DNA of 64,000 nucleotides from CATQHW01 sp965215345 (GCA_965215345.1 CBDCDL010000002.1:62001-126000); one strand, 5' to 3'; counted from the stretch's first letter, positions 51,193 to 60,869 are shown. Numbers and translations: made by a program. The notes: a model not told the origin generated them from the letters alone.

Positions 51193-52862
51193 GGTTCCAC
51201 TGCGACCCGTCCTCCCTCGCGGAGGAGGTTCGGGCATGCCGGGAGCGCCTGCGCGCCGAGCGGATCGGCGACCGGTTGCGGGCGCGCGACCACACGGTCT
51301 GGGGTCCCGACCCGACCGAGATCGCCGACCGCCTGGGCTGGCTGACGCTGCCCACGGCGATGAGCGCCGAGCTGCCCGCGATCGAGCAGGTGGTCGCCGG
51401 CGCGCGGGCGGGCGGTCTGACCCGGGCGCTGCTGCTGGGCATGGGTGGCTCCAGCCTGGCCCCGGAGGTGTTCGGCCGCGTCCTGGGCGACCGGCCCGAC
51501 TACCTGAGCCTGCGGGTCCTGGACAGCACCCATCCCGACGCGGTGCGCGCCGCGGTCGCCGAGGCGCCGCCGGAGCGGACGCTGGTGCTGGTCGCCACCA
51601 AGTCGGGCGGCACGGTGGAGACCATCGGCCTGTTCCGGCACCTGTTCACGTGGCTGGACCGGAAGCTGGGTCGCAACGCGGCGCAGGCGCGCGTGGTGGC
51701 AATCACCGATCCGGGCTCCGGCCTGGAGCGCGAGGCCCGCGATCTCGGGGCGGCGCACGTGATGTACGGGGACCCGGAGGTGGGCGGCCGCTACTCGGCG
51801 TTGTCCAACTTCGGCCTGGTGCCGGCAGCGCTCATGGGCGTGAATGTCGCGCGGCTGCTGGAGGCCGCCGCGGCGGAGGCCGCGCAGCCGATCGAGGACA
51901 GCGCCGGCGTCGCCCTGGGCGCCCTGCTCGGCGCTGCCGAGGGGTCCGGGCGGGACAAGCTGATGCTGCGTTCCTCGCAGAGCCTGGCGCCGCTCGGCGC
52001 CTGGATCGAGCAGCTCGTCGCGGAGAGCACCGGCAAGGACGGTCGCGGCATCCTGCCCGTGGACGGCGAGATGGAGCTCGGCGCCGGCCGCTATCCGGAT
52101 GACCGGGTGTTCGTCGGCCATCGCCTGAGCACCGAGCCGGCCGGCGGCCTGGATGCGCTGGCCGAAGCCGGCCACCCGGTGGCCGAGTGCGTCCTCGACT
52201 CCCCCGACGAGCTGGGCGCGGTCATGTACCGGTGGGAGATCGCCACCGCCGTGGCCGGCGCCGTGATGGGCATCAACCCCTTCGACCAGCCGAACGTGGA
52301 ATCGGCCAAGGTGAGGGCGCGGAGCATGGTCGACGCCTACCGCGACACCGGCTCCCTGCCGGTGCCGACCCCGACGGCGGCCCAAGACGGCCTCACCGTG
52401 TACGGCGGTGATGCGGCAGACGTGCCCGGCGCGTTGGCGGCGCTCCTGCGTCCGCCGGAGTCGGATGGACCGCGCGGGTACGTGGCGCTGCACGCCTACC
52501 TGGCGCCCACTCCCGCCACCGACGCAGCGCTGGACCGGCTGCGGCGGCGCATCCTGGAGTTCACCGGCGTTGCCACGACCTGCGGCTACGGCCCGCGGTT
52601 CCTGCACTCGACCGGACAACTGCACAAGGGCGACGCCGGAACCGGCGCGTTCATTCAGCTCACGGCCGGCTGCACGGACGACCTGCCGATTCCGGACCGC
52701 GCCGGCGCCGAGGCGAGCTCGCTGTCGTTCGGGGTGCTGATCGAGGCGCAGGCGCTCGGCGACCGGCAGGCCCTGCTTGATGTCGGCCGGCGCGTGCTCC
52801 GCGTCGACCTGGGTTCCGATCCGGCCGCTGGACTCGACACGCTCGTGTCGGCCATACCGTAA
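51189..52862 (+). CDS. pgi: Glucose-6-phosphate isomerase (transaldolase-fused type, split)
   Basis: The 557-residue protein has the SIS-domain phosphoglucose isomerase core: LLLGMGGSSLAPEVFGRVLG, LVATKSGGTVETIGLFRHL, MGINPFDQPNVESAKVRA, and RFLHSTGQLHKGDAG with the base-transfer His/Lys. Its N-terminus (LGWLTLPTAMSAELPAIEQV) is that of PGI domains fused behind transaldolase. Here it is a separate frame starting at TTG, overlapping the tal stop (TTGA). It interconverts glucose 6-phosphate and fructose 6-phosphate. A frameshift splitting a former fusion is an alternative to a natural split. Confidence 0.88.
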   Translation: MRFHCDPSSLAEEVRACRERLRAERIGDRLRARDHTVWGPDPTEIADRLGWLTLPTAMSAELPAIEQVVAGARAGGLTRALLLGMGGSSLAPEVFGRVLGDRPDYLSLRVLDSTHPDAVRAAVAEAPPERTLVLVATKSGGTVETIGLFRHLFTWLDRKLGRNAAQARVVAITDPGSGLEREARDLGAAHVMYGDPEVGGRYSALSNFGLVPAALMGVNVARLLEAAAAEAAQPIEDSAGVALGALLGAAEGSGRDKLMLRSSQSLAPLGAWIEQLVAESTGKDGRGILPVDGEMELGAGRYPDDRVFVGHRLSTEPAGGLDALAEAGHPVAECVLDSPDELGAVMYRWEIATAVAGAVMGINPFDQPNVESAKVRARSMVDAYRDTGSLPVPTPTAAQDGLTVYGGDAADVPGALAALLRPPESDGPRGYVALHAYLAPTPATDAALDRLRRRILEFTGVATTCGYGPRFLHSTGQLHKGDAGTGAFIQLTAGCTDDLPIPDRAGAEASSLSFGVLIEAQALGDRQALLDVGRRVLRVDLGSDPAAGLDTLVSAIP

Positions 52863-52873
52863 AGGAGCACCCC

Positions 52874-53362
52874 ATGCCGGACTTCGATCCCCGCGAGCAG
52901 CGCCGCATCATGGGCATGTTCGCCACGGGCGTCTCCGTGGTGACGACCGGACAGGGAGACGCGGGCTGGGCGATGACCGCCAACTCGCTCCTGTCGCTGT
53001 CGCTCTCTCCTCCCCTGATCCTGTTCGCCGTCGACCTGCGCAACGCCATGCGCGAGCGGTTGACCGAATCGGCCGCCTTCGCGGTCAGCATCCTGCGCCG
53101 AGACCAGGAAGACCTCTCCCAGCGCTTCGCCACCCCCGGCCCCAAGAGCCTGGAAGGCGTCGCGCTGCGCACCGCCGAAACCGGTGCCCCCGTGTTCCGC
53201 GACGCGCTGGCGTGGGTGGACTGCCGGCTGACCGATCGGCTGCCGGGGGGCGATCACGAGATCTTCATCGGCCGGATCGTCGCCGGGAACGCCGAAGACG
53301 GCGCTCCGCTGCTGTTCTTCGGCGGCTCCTACCGAAGCATCGCCCCGCAGACCGGAGACTGA
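52874..53362 (+). CDS. Flavin reductase-like protein (HpaC family)
   Basis: This 162-residue FMN-binding split-barrel protein matches the flavin-reductase family: MGMFATGVSVVTT, WAMTANSLLSLSLSPPLILF, FAVSILRRDQEDLSQRFA and HEIFIGRIVAGN. It reduces FMN or FAD with NAD(P)H for a partner monooxygenase or protein; no partner is adjacent. AAAGGAG lies 7 nt before the ATG. It follows pgi by 11 nt and may be in the same transcript. Confidence 0.9.
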   Translation: MPDFDPREQRRIMGMFATGVSVVTTGQGDAGWAMTANSLLSLSLSPPLILFAVDLRNAMRERLTESAAFAVSILRRDQEDLSQRFATPGPKSLEGVALRTAETGAPVFRDALAWVDCRLTDRLPGGDHEIFIGRIVAGNAEDGAPLLFFGGSYRSIAPQTGD

Positions 53363-53396
53363 AACCGGGGGCCGCTCCCCGGTACCCGCGTCGGGT

Positions 53397-56393
53397 ATGA
53401 TCGAGCTCGTCATGCCTGCCATTCCCCACGCACTGCACGCCGCCGGCGAGGCGATCGACGGCTTCACCGTCCGCTCCGTCGACCCCGTACCGGAGGTGCG
53501 CGGACGCGCCTACCGAGTCGACCACCGGGCCAGCGGCGCCCGCATCCTGCACGTCCACTGCGACGACCCGGAGAACCTGTTCTCGATCAACGTCCCCACG
53601 CCGCCGCCGGACGACACCGGACTGCCGCACATCCTCGAGCACGTGGTGCTGGCCGGCTCCCGCCGCTTCCCGGTGCGCGAGCCGTTCTTCGAGATGCTGA
53701 AGATGAGCATGGCCACCTTCATCAACGCCATGACGGCGCCGGACTGCACCTTCTACCCGGTGGCCAGCAACACCCGCCAGGACCTGTTCAACTTGGCCGA
53801 GGTGTACTTCGACGCGGTGTTCCATCCGCTGCTCACCGAGGACTCCTTCAAGCGGGAAGGCCACCACCTGGCCCCCGCCGACCCGGACGACCCGACGGGC
53901 GCGCTGTCGGTGACCGGCATCGTCTACAACGAGATGAAGGGCGCGTACTCCAGCCCGCTGGCGCGGCTGTACCGCGGCGCCATGCGCAAGCTGCTGCCGG
54001 ACACCATCTACGGCCGCTCCTCCGGCGGGGAGCCGGAAGCGATCCCGGACCTCACCTACGATGCCTTTCGCCGCTACCACGCCGACCACTACCAGCCGGG
54101 CAACGCCTATTTCTTCCTGTACGGCGACATCCCGACGCGGGACTACCTGGACTTCCTCAGCCCGCGGCTCACCGGCCTGACCAGCGCCACGCCGGCGATC
54201 GACCTGGGCCTGCAGCCGCGCTGGCCCGAGCCGCGCCACTTCGACGACACCTATCCGATCGGTCCGGGCGAGGCCACGGACGGCAAGACCTACCTGTTTC
54301 TGGGCTGGCTGACCGCCGACGCCACCGACGTCGATGCCGGGATCGAGTGGTACCTGCTCGACACGATCCTGCTCGGCCACGAGGCGGCACCGCTGCGCAA
54401 GGCGATCATCGACAGCGGCATCGGCGCCGACCTGGTCTCCTCGGGCGCGTTTCCGCTGGGGCGGGAGATCGCCTTCGCCGTGGGTATCAAGGACAGCGAG
54501 GCCGACCGCACGGAGCGGTTCACGGACCTGGTCGTATCCACCCTGGGCGACATCGCCGAGAACGGGGTGACCGCCGAGCAGGTCGACACCGCCCTGCAGC
54601 AGGCCACCTACCACTACCAGGAGATCCAGCCCATGTACCCGCTGCACATGCTGGACCGGGTCCTGGACGCGTGGGTCTACGGCATGGACCCCCTGACGTT
54701 CCTGCGGCTGGGCGAGCACCTGGAGGCGTTCCGGCAGCGCTACCGTGACGATCCGAGGCTCTTCGAGCGGATGATCCGCGAACGGCTGCTTGCCAATCCG
54801 CACCGCCTGAGCATCCGCCTGCGTCCGGATCCGGAGATGCAGGAACGGACCGACGCGGCCTTCACGGAACGGATGCGGACGCTGCGCGGGGGCCTCTCCG
54901 ATGAGGATACCCAGCGGATCGCCGAGCAGGCTGCGGCGCTGCAGCGCAGCAACAGCCAGCCCAACAGCCCGGAGGCGCTCGCGCGGCTGCCGCAGCTTGA
55001 CGTGGGCGACCTGCCGGGAGAGATCACGCACATCGACACCGCCGTGCACGATGTCGGCGGGGTGGACCTCCTGCGCAACGACGTGTACGCCAACGGCGTC
55101 AACTACCTGGCGCTGTCGTTCGACCTGGTCGGACTGCCGGCGGAGCTCTGGCCCTTCGTGCCGCGCTACACGTCCGCGCTTCGCAAGCTCGGCGCCGCGG
55201 GACAGGACTACGCGGCGATCGCTCGGCGATCGGCGGCCACCACCGGCGGCATCGCCGCCTCGACCGGCATCGGCTGCCATGCGGAGGCGCACGAGCGGCC
55301 GGTCTGGCGGCTGACCGTTCGCCTCAAGGCGCTGGACGAACAGATGGAGGCGGCGCTGGAGTTGCTGCGCGACCTGCTGTTCGAGGTCGATCCCGGTGAC
55401 CGGGAGCGACTGCGCGAAGTCATGGTGCAGACGCGCTCACGCTTCCGCACCCAACTGGTGCATCAGGGCCTGGGCACCGCCCAGACCTACGCGGCGCGCG
55501 GCATGAGCGAGGACGGCTACCTGCACGACCTGATGGGCGGCCTCCCGCAGCTCGACCAGTGCGAAGAGGTCGCGGGAGCGTTCGACGATCACGCCGACGC
55601 GCTGATCGGGCGGATCGAGTCGATCCGCGACTTCCTGCTGAACCGCGAGCGGCTGGCGGTGAGCTTCACCGGCGGCGACGCCGCCTTCGAACTCGCCTCC
55701 ACGGCCCTGGCCTCCTGGATCGAGTCGATGCCGGCCGCCCCCGTCGTCGCGACCCCCACCGGCTTCGCCCCGCTGCCGCCTGCGCGCGCCGGGCTGGCCG
55801 GCCCGATCCAGGTCGCCCACTGCGCCAAGGTGATCCCGGCGCCGCACGCTTGCGACCCGGCCGAGGCGCCGCTGCGGGTGGGCGCCCACCTGATCCGCAT
55901 GGACTACCTGCTGCCCGAGGTCCGCTTCAAGGGCAACGCCTACGGCGCCAGCTTCTCCTACGACTCGCGATCCGCGCGGGCCGCCTTCGGCTCGTTCCGC
56001 GACCCGCACGTGGCGCGCACGCTGGGCGTGTTCGACGCCACGGACCGCTACGTCGCCGACTCCGAGTGGAGCCAGCTCGACATCGACCGCGCCATCATCG
56101 CCACCGCCAAGGGCGACTTCCGCCCGGTCCGCCCCGGGCAGGCGACCGGCGCCGCGCTGCAACGCCACCTGAGCGGCGCCACCGATGAGCTGCGGCAACG
56201 ACGCTACGAGTCGCTGCGCCGCGTCACCCCGCAGGCGGTGAAGGAAGCGCTCTCCGACCTGCTGGCACCCGCGGAGCGCGCGTCGGTCTGCGTGGTATCG
56301 AGCCGCCAGAAGCTGGAGGAGGCCAACCAGGAGCTGGAGCAGCCGCTGGAAGTGCGCGACATCCTGCAGCCCGGCGCCGTCGGCCGCCTCTGA
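53397..56393 (+). CDS. M16C insulinase-family metallopeptidase (PreP-like)
   Basis: The 998-residue peptidase has the inverted zinc motif H78-x2-E81-H82 in LPHILEHVVLAGSRRFP and the third ligand Glu in a later FNLAEVYFDAVF helix. YNEMKGAYSSPLARLYRGAM and YHADHYQPGNAYFFLYGDI complete the N-terminal half. The C-terminal half has the M16C-associated and inactive M16 domains. It matches presequence protease/falcilysin-type enzymes that degrade peptides in an enclosed chamber. No signal peptide is evident. It starts at ATG 53397; an internal Met at residue 6 is also possible. Confidence 0.93.
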   Translation: MIELVMPAIPHALHAAGEAIDGFTVRSVDPVPEVRGRAYRVDHRASGARILHVHCDDPENLFSINVPTPPPDDTGLPHILEHVVLAGSRRFPVREPFFEMLKMSMATFINAMTAPDCTFYPVASNTRQDLFNLAEVYFDAVFHPLLTEDSFKREGHHLAPADPDDPTGALSVTGIVYNEMKGAYSSPLARLYRGAMRKLLPDTIYGRSSGGEPEAIPDLTYDAFRRYHADHYQPGNAYFFLYGDIPTRDYLDFLSPRLTGLTSATPAIDLGLQPRWPEPRHFDDTYPIGPGEATDGKTYLFLGWLTADATDVDAGIEWYLLDTILLGHEAAPLRKAIIDSGIGADLVSSGAFPLGREIAFAVGIKDSEADRTERFTDLVVSTLGDIAENGVTAEQVDTALQQATYHYQEIQPMYPLHMLDRVLDAWVYGMDPLTFLRLGEHLEAFRQRYRDDPRLFERMIRERLLANPHRLSIRLRPDPEMQERTDAAFTERMRTLRGGLSDEDTQRIAEQAAALQRSNSQPNSPEALARLPQLDVGDLPGEITHIDTAVHDVGGVDLLRNDVYANGVNYLALSFDLVGLPAELWPFVPRYTSALRKLGAAGQDYAAIARRSAATTGGIAASTGIGCHAEAHERPVWRLTVRLKALDEQMEAALELLRDLLFEVDPGDRERLREVMVQTRSRFRTQLVHQGLGTAQTYAARGMSEDGYLHDLMGGLPQLDQCEEVAGAFDDHADALIGRIESIRDFLLNRERLAVSFTGGDAAFELASTALASWIESMPAAPVVATPTGFAPLPPARAGLAGPIQVAHCAKVIPAPHACDPAEAPLRVGAHLIRMDYLLPEVRFKGNAYGASFSYDSRSARAAFGSFRDPHVARTLGVFDATDRYVADSEWSQLDIDRAIIATAKGDFRPVRPGQATGAALQRHLSGATDELRQRRYESLRRVTPQAVKEALSDLLAPAERASVCVVSSRQKLEEANQELEQPLEVRDILQPGAVGRL

Positions 56394-56417
56394 GCTCCGG
56401 CCTCGAAGGCCCGGACG

Positions 56418-57233
56418 TCAGCCTTTGACCGCACCTGCGGTGATCCCGATGCTCTCCTCGATTCTCCGGCGGGCGATGAGGAACAGCGTGAGCGGCACGA
56501 TCATGCCGAGCACGATCAGCGCGAAGATCGCGCCGAAGTCGCTCTCGTGGTCCTTCGTGAAGTTGTAGATCAGCAGGGTGAGCGGCTTCACCTCCTGCTT
56601 GCGGAGGAAGAGCAGGGGGATCAGGAACTCGTTCCAGACCGCCGGAAGCTGCAACACCGCCAACGACAGCACGGGAGCCCGGATCAACGGCGCGGTCACG
56701 TGCAGGATCCGCGAGAAGTAGCCGCAGCCCTCCATCTTCGCCGCCTCCTCCAGCTCCAGCGGGACGGTTCTGAGGAAGCTCGAGAAGATGAGCACGCCGA
56801 TCGGCACCATGAATTGCGCCGCGTAGAGCACGGACACCGCGGTGGTGTTGTTGACCAGCCTCGCCCTCGCCATCATCACGTACAGGGTCACGAAACCCGC
56901 GATCGCGGGGATGATCATCGAGCTCAGGAAGGCCGCGTAGAACACCCGGAAGACCCGCTCGGGACGCCGCGCGATCGGCACCGCCGCCAACAGGCACAGC
57001 GCGCAGCCGAGCACCAGCGCCAAGGCACAGATATGGAAGGAGTTGATGACCGCGCGCAGCACCCGCGGGTCGACAAGCACGCGCAGAAAGTTGCCGAGGT
57101 ACAACGCCTCGGGCAGGAACCGCGACAACAGGATCTCGCTGTTCTGCTTGAACGCGCTCAGAAACCCGTGGAGCACGGGGATGCCGATGATCGCCAGGGC
57201 TGCGCATGCCAGCAGGTACCTGAGAATCGCCAC
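56418..57233 (-). CDS. Sugar ABC transporter permease, MalG type
   Basis: The 271-residue permease has six TM segments and the EAA loop ELEEAAKMEGCGYFSRILHV. The C-terminus IEESIGITAGAVKG is typical of MalG-like subunits. It starts with GTG, 46 nt after the MalF-type gene. With that gene and the upstream binding protein it forms an intact importer lacking only an ATPase. A shared MsmX/UgpC-type ATPase is inferred. Its stop faces the M16C peptidase stop, 24 nt away. Confidence 0.9.
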   Translation of the reverse strand: MAILRYLLACAALAIIGIPVLHGFLSAFKQNSEILLSRFLPEALYLGNFLRVLVDPRVLRAVINSFHICALALVLGCALCLLAAVPIARRPERVFRVFYAAFLSSMIIPAIAGFVTLYVMMARARLVNNTTAVSVLYAAQFMVPIGVLIFSSFLRTVPLELEEAAKMEGCGYFSRILHVTAPLIRAPVLSLAVLQLPAVWNEFLIPLLFLRKQEVKPLTLLIYNFTKDHESDFGAIFALIVLGMIVPLTLFLIARRRIEESIGITAGAVKG

Positions 57234-57279
57234 GCCGGCCGGGTCGGCTGTCCGCGCAAACGCCGCAGGTCTCGAGGAG

Positions 57280-58182
57280 CTAATAGTCTACCTCCAGGCG
57301 CCGCGTCGCCCTGACCTGCAGAAACGCCAGCACGCCGACCATGCACGTGAAAAGAATGGCCGATGCCGCGGCAAAGCCCACCCGATCGAAGCGGAACGCC
57401 TCCTCGTAGATCGCAAGCGCGACGGTCCTGGTCGAGCCCCGAGGTCCGCCGCGGGTCATGATGAAGATCAGGTCGAAGGTGCTGAGCGTCCGGATCCCCA
57501 GGAACAGGTCTATGGTGACCGAGTACATGATCAGCGGCAGCGTGATGTGCCTGAATCCCCGGAACCCGGACGCGCCATCGATCTGCGCGGCCTCCACCAC
57601 CTCCCGCGGGATGGACATGAGACCGGCAAGAAAGATGATCAGGCCGTACCCGAACCCTACCCACGTGTTCACGAGCACCACGGTGGCCATGGACGTTCCC
57701 ACCTCGCCGAGCCAGTCGCGCACGAGCGCCTCCAGCCCGGCCGACTGCAGAAACGTGTTCAACAGTCCGTTGAAGCGCAGGATGTTGTTCCAGATCACGG
57801 ACTGGATCACCCAACTGAACAGCAGCGGTAGATAGAAAACGGTCTTGAAGACGCCGACGCCGCGTATACCGCGGTAGATCACCAGGGCCATGCCGAGCTG
57901 GGTCACCAGACCCAGGATCGTGACGCTGATGGTGAAGAGGAAGGAGTTGCCGATGGCCGAGATCATCGGCTCGTAGGTAAAGAACTTCGCGTAGTTTGCC
58001 AGACCGACGAAATCGAAGCTGCTGCTGTAGCCGTTCCAATCCGTAAAGCTCAGATAGATATTCATGAGCTGCGGAAAATAGACGAACACGAAAAAGACCA
58101 CGAACGGAATCAGGATGGAGATCAGGGCCGCCCTGAACTCGCGTCGTTCCAGCGTTCCGCGGCGCCTGATCATCCGCTTCAT
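57280..58182 (-). CDS. Sugar ABC transporter permease, MalF type
   Basis: This 300-residue permease has a basic N-terminus (MKRMIRRRGTLERREFRA), six TM segments, and the EAA loop EAAQIDGASGFRGFRHITLP followed by FDLIFIMTRGGP, as in MalF-like subunits of carbohydrate importers. The start was taken at the ATG before the basic stretch; the frame is open further upstream. A small hairpin lies between it and the binding-protein gene. The substrate is set by the binding protein and cannot be read. Confidence 0.9.
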   Translation of the reverse strand: MKRMIRRRGTLERREFRAALISILIPFVVFFVFVYFPQLMNIYLSFTDWNGYSSSFDFVGLANYAKFFTYEPMISAIGNSFLFTISVTILGLVTQLGMALVIYRGIRGVGVFKTVFYLPLLFSWVIQSVIWNNILRFNGLLNTFLQSAGLEALVRDWLGEVGTSMATVVLVNTWVGFGYGLIIFLAGLMSIPREVVEAAQIDGASGFRGFRHITLPLIMYSVTIDLFLGIRTLSTFDLIFIMTRGGPRGSTRTVALAIYEEAFRFDRVGFAAASAILFTCMVGVLAFLQVRATRRLEVDY

Positions 58183-58207
58183 GTCACGTTCGCCTCGGCG
58201 CTCTTGT

Positions 58208-58225
58208 CCGGACGAGGTGGTCCGG
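58208..58225 (-). promoter_or_regulatory. Short stem-loop between binding-protein and permease genes
   Basis: CCGGAC pairs with GTCCGG around a 6-nt loop, in the 92-nt gap after the binding-protein gene. It may slow RNA decay or attenuate, like the stronger hairpin at 31021-31061. It is short enough to occur by chance. Confidence 0.3.
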
Positions 58226-58274
58226 GGCAGACCGGATCCACCCCCGACCGTCATCGGGTATCGGCTTCCCTCTG

Positions 58275-59591
58275 TTATCGCTCCGGTACGGCGATCTCCC
58301 CCTTGTGCTCCGCGTAGAACTCGTCGAGATCTCTGAGCGCTTCGTCGACCGTCGCTCCGGCCAGGACGGCCTGGCTGAACTGACCGTAGTTGGTGTGCTC
58401 ATCGCCGGGAACGAAGGGAAACACGGTCAGCAGCGTGACCGGCTGCAGCGAGGTGAGATACTCGTTCCACTCCGCGAAGACCGGCTGCGGCTCGATGCCC
58501 GCGACCGGCAGGATGAACCCTCCCGCCTTCCGAGAATTGAGGTAATCCGCGAGGTTCTCTTCCGAGGCCATCCAGTTCAGCAGCGTCTTCGCCGCCTCGA
58601 GATTGCCGGACCTGCCGTTCACCATCAGCATCTTGTCGGTGATGCCGCTGGCATAGTAGTTGCCGTCCACGCTCTCCTGAGGCATGTAGAAGGCGCCGAG
58701 CTCGAACATCGCTGCGTCGGCCTGTGCGGTCAACTCCATCCCCGGAACCCAGAACCCCTGCGGGAATATGGCGGCGTTCCCGGCGACGAAGTGGGCGTGC
58801 GACTCCGGCCACGTCATCGACAGGCTGTTCGGCGAGACCCAGCCGTTGTCCTGCCAGCGCTTGAGGGTCTCGAACCCGGCGCGCAGGGCGTCGGAAGGTT
58901 TGGCGATTCCGTCGTAATACGCCTCGTTCGGTTCGATCGGGTTCCCGCCGTTCATCTGTGCGAGCGTGCCGTACATGGCCGACTCGAAATAGCGCAAGGT
59001 GAAGTAACCCGTGACCCAATGGTCCTTCGCGCCGAACAGCACCGGCTCGATGCCTGCCTGGGCAATCGTCTCCAGCGCTGCTTCCAGTTCCTCGATCGAC
59101 GCAGGCGCGAACGGCACCGGCAGGCCGAGCTCCCGGAAGATCACCTTGTTGTAGTACGTGTGGCCGTACCCCAGAGCCGCTTCATGGGGAACGGAGTAGA
59201 TCTTCCCCTGGTAGGTGAGGGCGTCCCGAACGGCCGGCGCCCGGTCGAGCAGGGCCGTCGCCGGCTCATCCGTGATGTCGAGCAGCCATCCTTCCCGGAG
59301 CAGCATCTCGACGAAGTTCTGCTTGGCGGTGATCACATCAGGCAGATCACCGGCGGTCATCCGCAGCTTGAAGATCTCGCCGTACTTGGCACCGTCCACG
59401 GCCTCGACCTGGATCGTGATCCCCGGATGTTCCTCCATGAACCGGTTCAGCAGCCCCTCTTCCTCGTTCTGCGTAAGCCACGTCAGGTAGGTCAGGGTTA
59501 CGTCCTGGTCCTGGCCTTCCTCCGTGCCCGCGGCGAACAGCAACGCGCCGGCGAAGACGCAAGACACCAACGACAGAAACAGTTTCTTCAC
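58275..59591 (-). CDS. Sugar ABC transporter substrate-binding protein
   Basis: The 438-residue protein starts VKKLFLSLVSCVFAGALLFA (GTG start) and the signal likely ends at AAG, before TEEGQDQDVTLTYLTWL. No lipobox cysteine follows, so it may be free in the periplasm or use an unusual anchor. RFMEEHPGITIQVEAVDG, AGDLPDVITAKQN and FVAGNAAIFPQGFWVPG fit family-1 carbohydrate-binding proteins. AGGAG lies 7 nt upstream of the GTG. It is the first gene of an intact binding protein-MalF-MalG operon. Confidence 0.92.
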   Translation of the reverse strand: MKKLFLSLVSCVFAGALLFAAGTEEGQDQDVTLTYLTWLTQNEEEGLLNRFMEEHPGITIQVEAVDGAKYGEIFKLRMTAGDLPDVITAKQNFVEMLLREGWLLDITDEPATALLDRAPAVRDALTYQGKIYSVPHEAALGYGHTYYNKVIFRELGLPVPFAPASIEELEAALETIAQAGIEPVLFGAKDHWVTGYFTLRYFESAMYGTLAQMNGGNPIEPNEAYYDGIAKPSDALRAGFETLKRWQDNGWVSPNSLSMTWPESHAHFVAGNAAIFPQGFWVPGMELTAQADAAMFELGAFYMPQESVDGNYYASGITDKMLMVNGRSGNLEAAKTLLNWMASEENLADYLNSRKAGGFILPVAGIEPQPVFAEWNEYLTSLQPVTLLTVFPFVPGDEHTNYGQFSQAVLAGATVDEALRDLDEFYAEHKGEIAVPER

Positions 59592-59996
59592 ACGAATTCT
59601 CCTGGAGGTCGTCACCACCAGGCCGAATCCCGGCCATCCTTTGGATGGGTTTGGCGACTTCCGCAGTGATTGTTGCATCCGGGCTGCGTTCGCGTCAACC
59701 GCCGATCGCCCACTCCGTGGCCTCCGGCGTGGTACGGTGGCGCCATGGTGAGTCGGAAAAGATCCACACTATTCATCGGCTCGCGGCGATAGCCGAGGAT
59801 TATCTGCTGCAACTCCCCCTGCGAACTGCCGACATCGACCTGATGGACGAGATCTATCGCGGCAGGTACCCGGAGGAGTCGGGTCCGTTGCCGTTGGGCA
59901 CACGCACGCGTGAGGATGCCGATCGATCGGTCTCGGTTGCGCAGCGAACGGTTCACGCCTTGCGTGAGTCGCTGGCAAGGAGCGATGAGGCAGGGC
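59592..59996. other. About 400 bp without a confident gene
   Basis: The stretch holds the upstream region of the sugar ABC operon with a possible promoter. On the plus strand an open frame ends at 60010 and reads YLLQLPLRTADIDLMDEIYR and GPLPLGTRTREDADRSVSV, which could be a small hypothetical gene starting near 59730. It shows no recognised family and overlaps the end of the GSG-repeat gene. Confidence 0.4.
59669..59698 (-). promoter_or_regulatory. Possible promoter of the sugar ABC operon
   Basis: On the minus strand TTGACG and AACAAT are 18 bp apart, matching the consensus at five and four of six bases. The -10 element lies about 80 nt before the binding-protein GTG. Confidence 0.35.
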
Positions 59997-60791
59997 CTAT
60001 CCGTCCTTGATCACGCGGCCCGAGCCCGTGGTACGTACGTCCACCCGCGCCGCAGAGCCGCGGTAGCGGACCTCTCCAGAGCCGGTGATGCTTCCGGTAA
60101 GGTCACCGCTGCCCAGCGTCAACCTCGCCGAGCCGGAGCCGGTGATGCCGATGTCTGCGGAGGCAAACGCGCATCCGTCCAAGTCGGCGCTGCCGGACCC
60201 GCTGATCTGCAGCGTCAGGTCGCCGGCCGGCTGCTCATCGACCGCGCCCTGAAGCGCGACGTCTCCGGACCCGGTGATCGACACGTCGGCGGATTCGCTC
60301 GCGCAACCCTCCAGCGTGATGTCGCCGGAGCCGGAGACACCCGCGACCAGGGCGCCGACGGAGCCCCCCGAGCCCTCCACGTCGCCGGAGCCCGTCACGC
60401 TGAGCCGCAGCGAGGGGCTATCGAAGTCCGCGAACGCCGCGTCCCCGCTGCCGGCCACTCCCACGGCTTCGAGCGAAGGCATGGTCACCTGCGCGCGCAG
60501 CGTTACGCGCCGCAACCTCACCTGCGGCCGCAGCCCGAAGTGGAGCGCATCGCCTCGCACCTCGACCTGCAGATCGTCGGCCACGTTGTCATCGACGGTC
60601 ACCTGCACGTCGTAAGGACCGGGACGCACGGTGACCTGCCAGGAGCCGGCAACTTCGATCCCGTTGAAGCCGGAGAGGGCAAGCCGTTGCGTGATCAGGT
60701 TGCCCGAGCCTTCCTCGCTCACGCCGATAGCCCCCGCCATCGATACTCCGAACATCATTGCAACTCCCGTCGCGATCGCACTCAACCGCAT
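59997..60791 (-). CDS. Secreted DUF2807-like GSG-repeat (GIN-domain) protein
   Basis: This 264-residue protein has a Sec signal (GVAMMFGVSMAGAIG) followed by IEVAGSWQVTVRPGPYDVQV, the GIN/DUF2807 start. At least seven GSG units spaced about 20 residues apart follow (VAGSGDAAF, VTGSGDVEG, VSGSGDITL, ITGSGDVAL, ISGSGSADL, ITGSGSARL, ITGSGEVRY). This period fits a beta-solenoid. It probably acts outside the cytoplasm, possibly as an adhesin-head or scaffold; function unknown. The start was taken at ATG 60791; an upstream start would extend into AT-rich sequence. Confidence 0.82.
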   Translation of the reverse strand: MRLSAIATGVAMMFGVSMAGAIGVSEEGSGNLITQRLALSGFNGIEVAGSWQVTVRPGPYDVQVTVDDNVADDLQVEVRGDALHFGLRPQVRLRRVTLRAQVTMPSLEAVGVAGSGDAAFADFDSPSLRLSVTGSGDVEGSGGSVGALVAGVSGSGDITLEGCASESADVSITGSGDVALQGAVDEQPAGDLTLQISGSGSADLDGCAFASADIGITGSGSARLTLGSGDLTGSITGSGEVRYRGSAARVDVRTTGSGRVIKDG

Positions 60792-60869
60792 CTTATAGCA
60801 TCCCTTCCTGCTTATCCATCGCAATAGTCGCGTCCTCCATCGACGTGAATTCGCAATATAGACCCTAAG

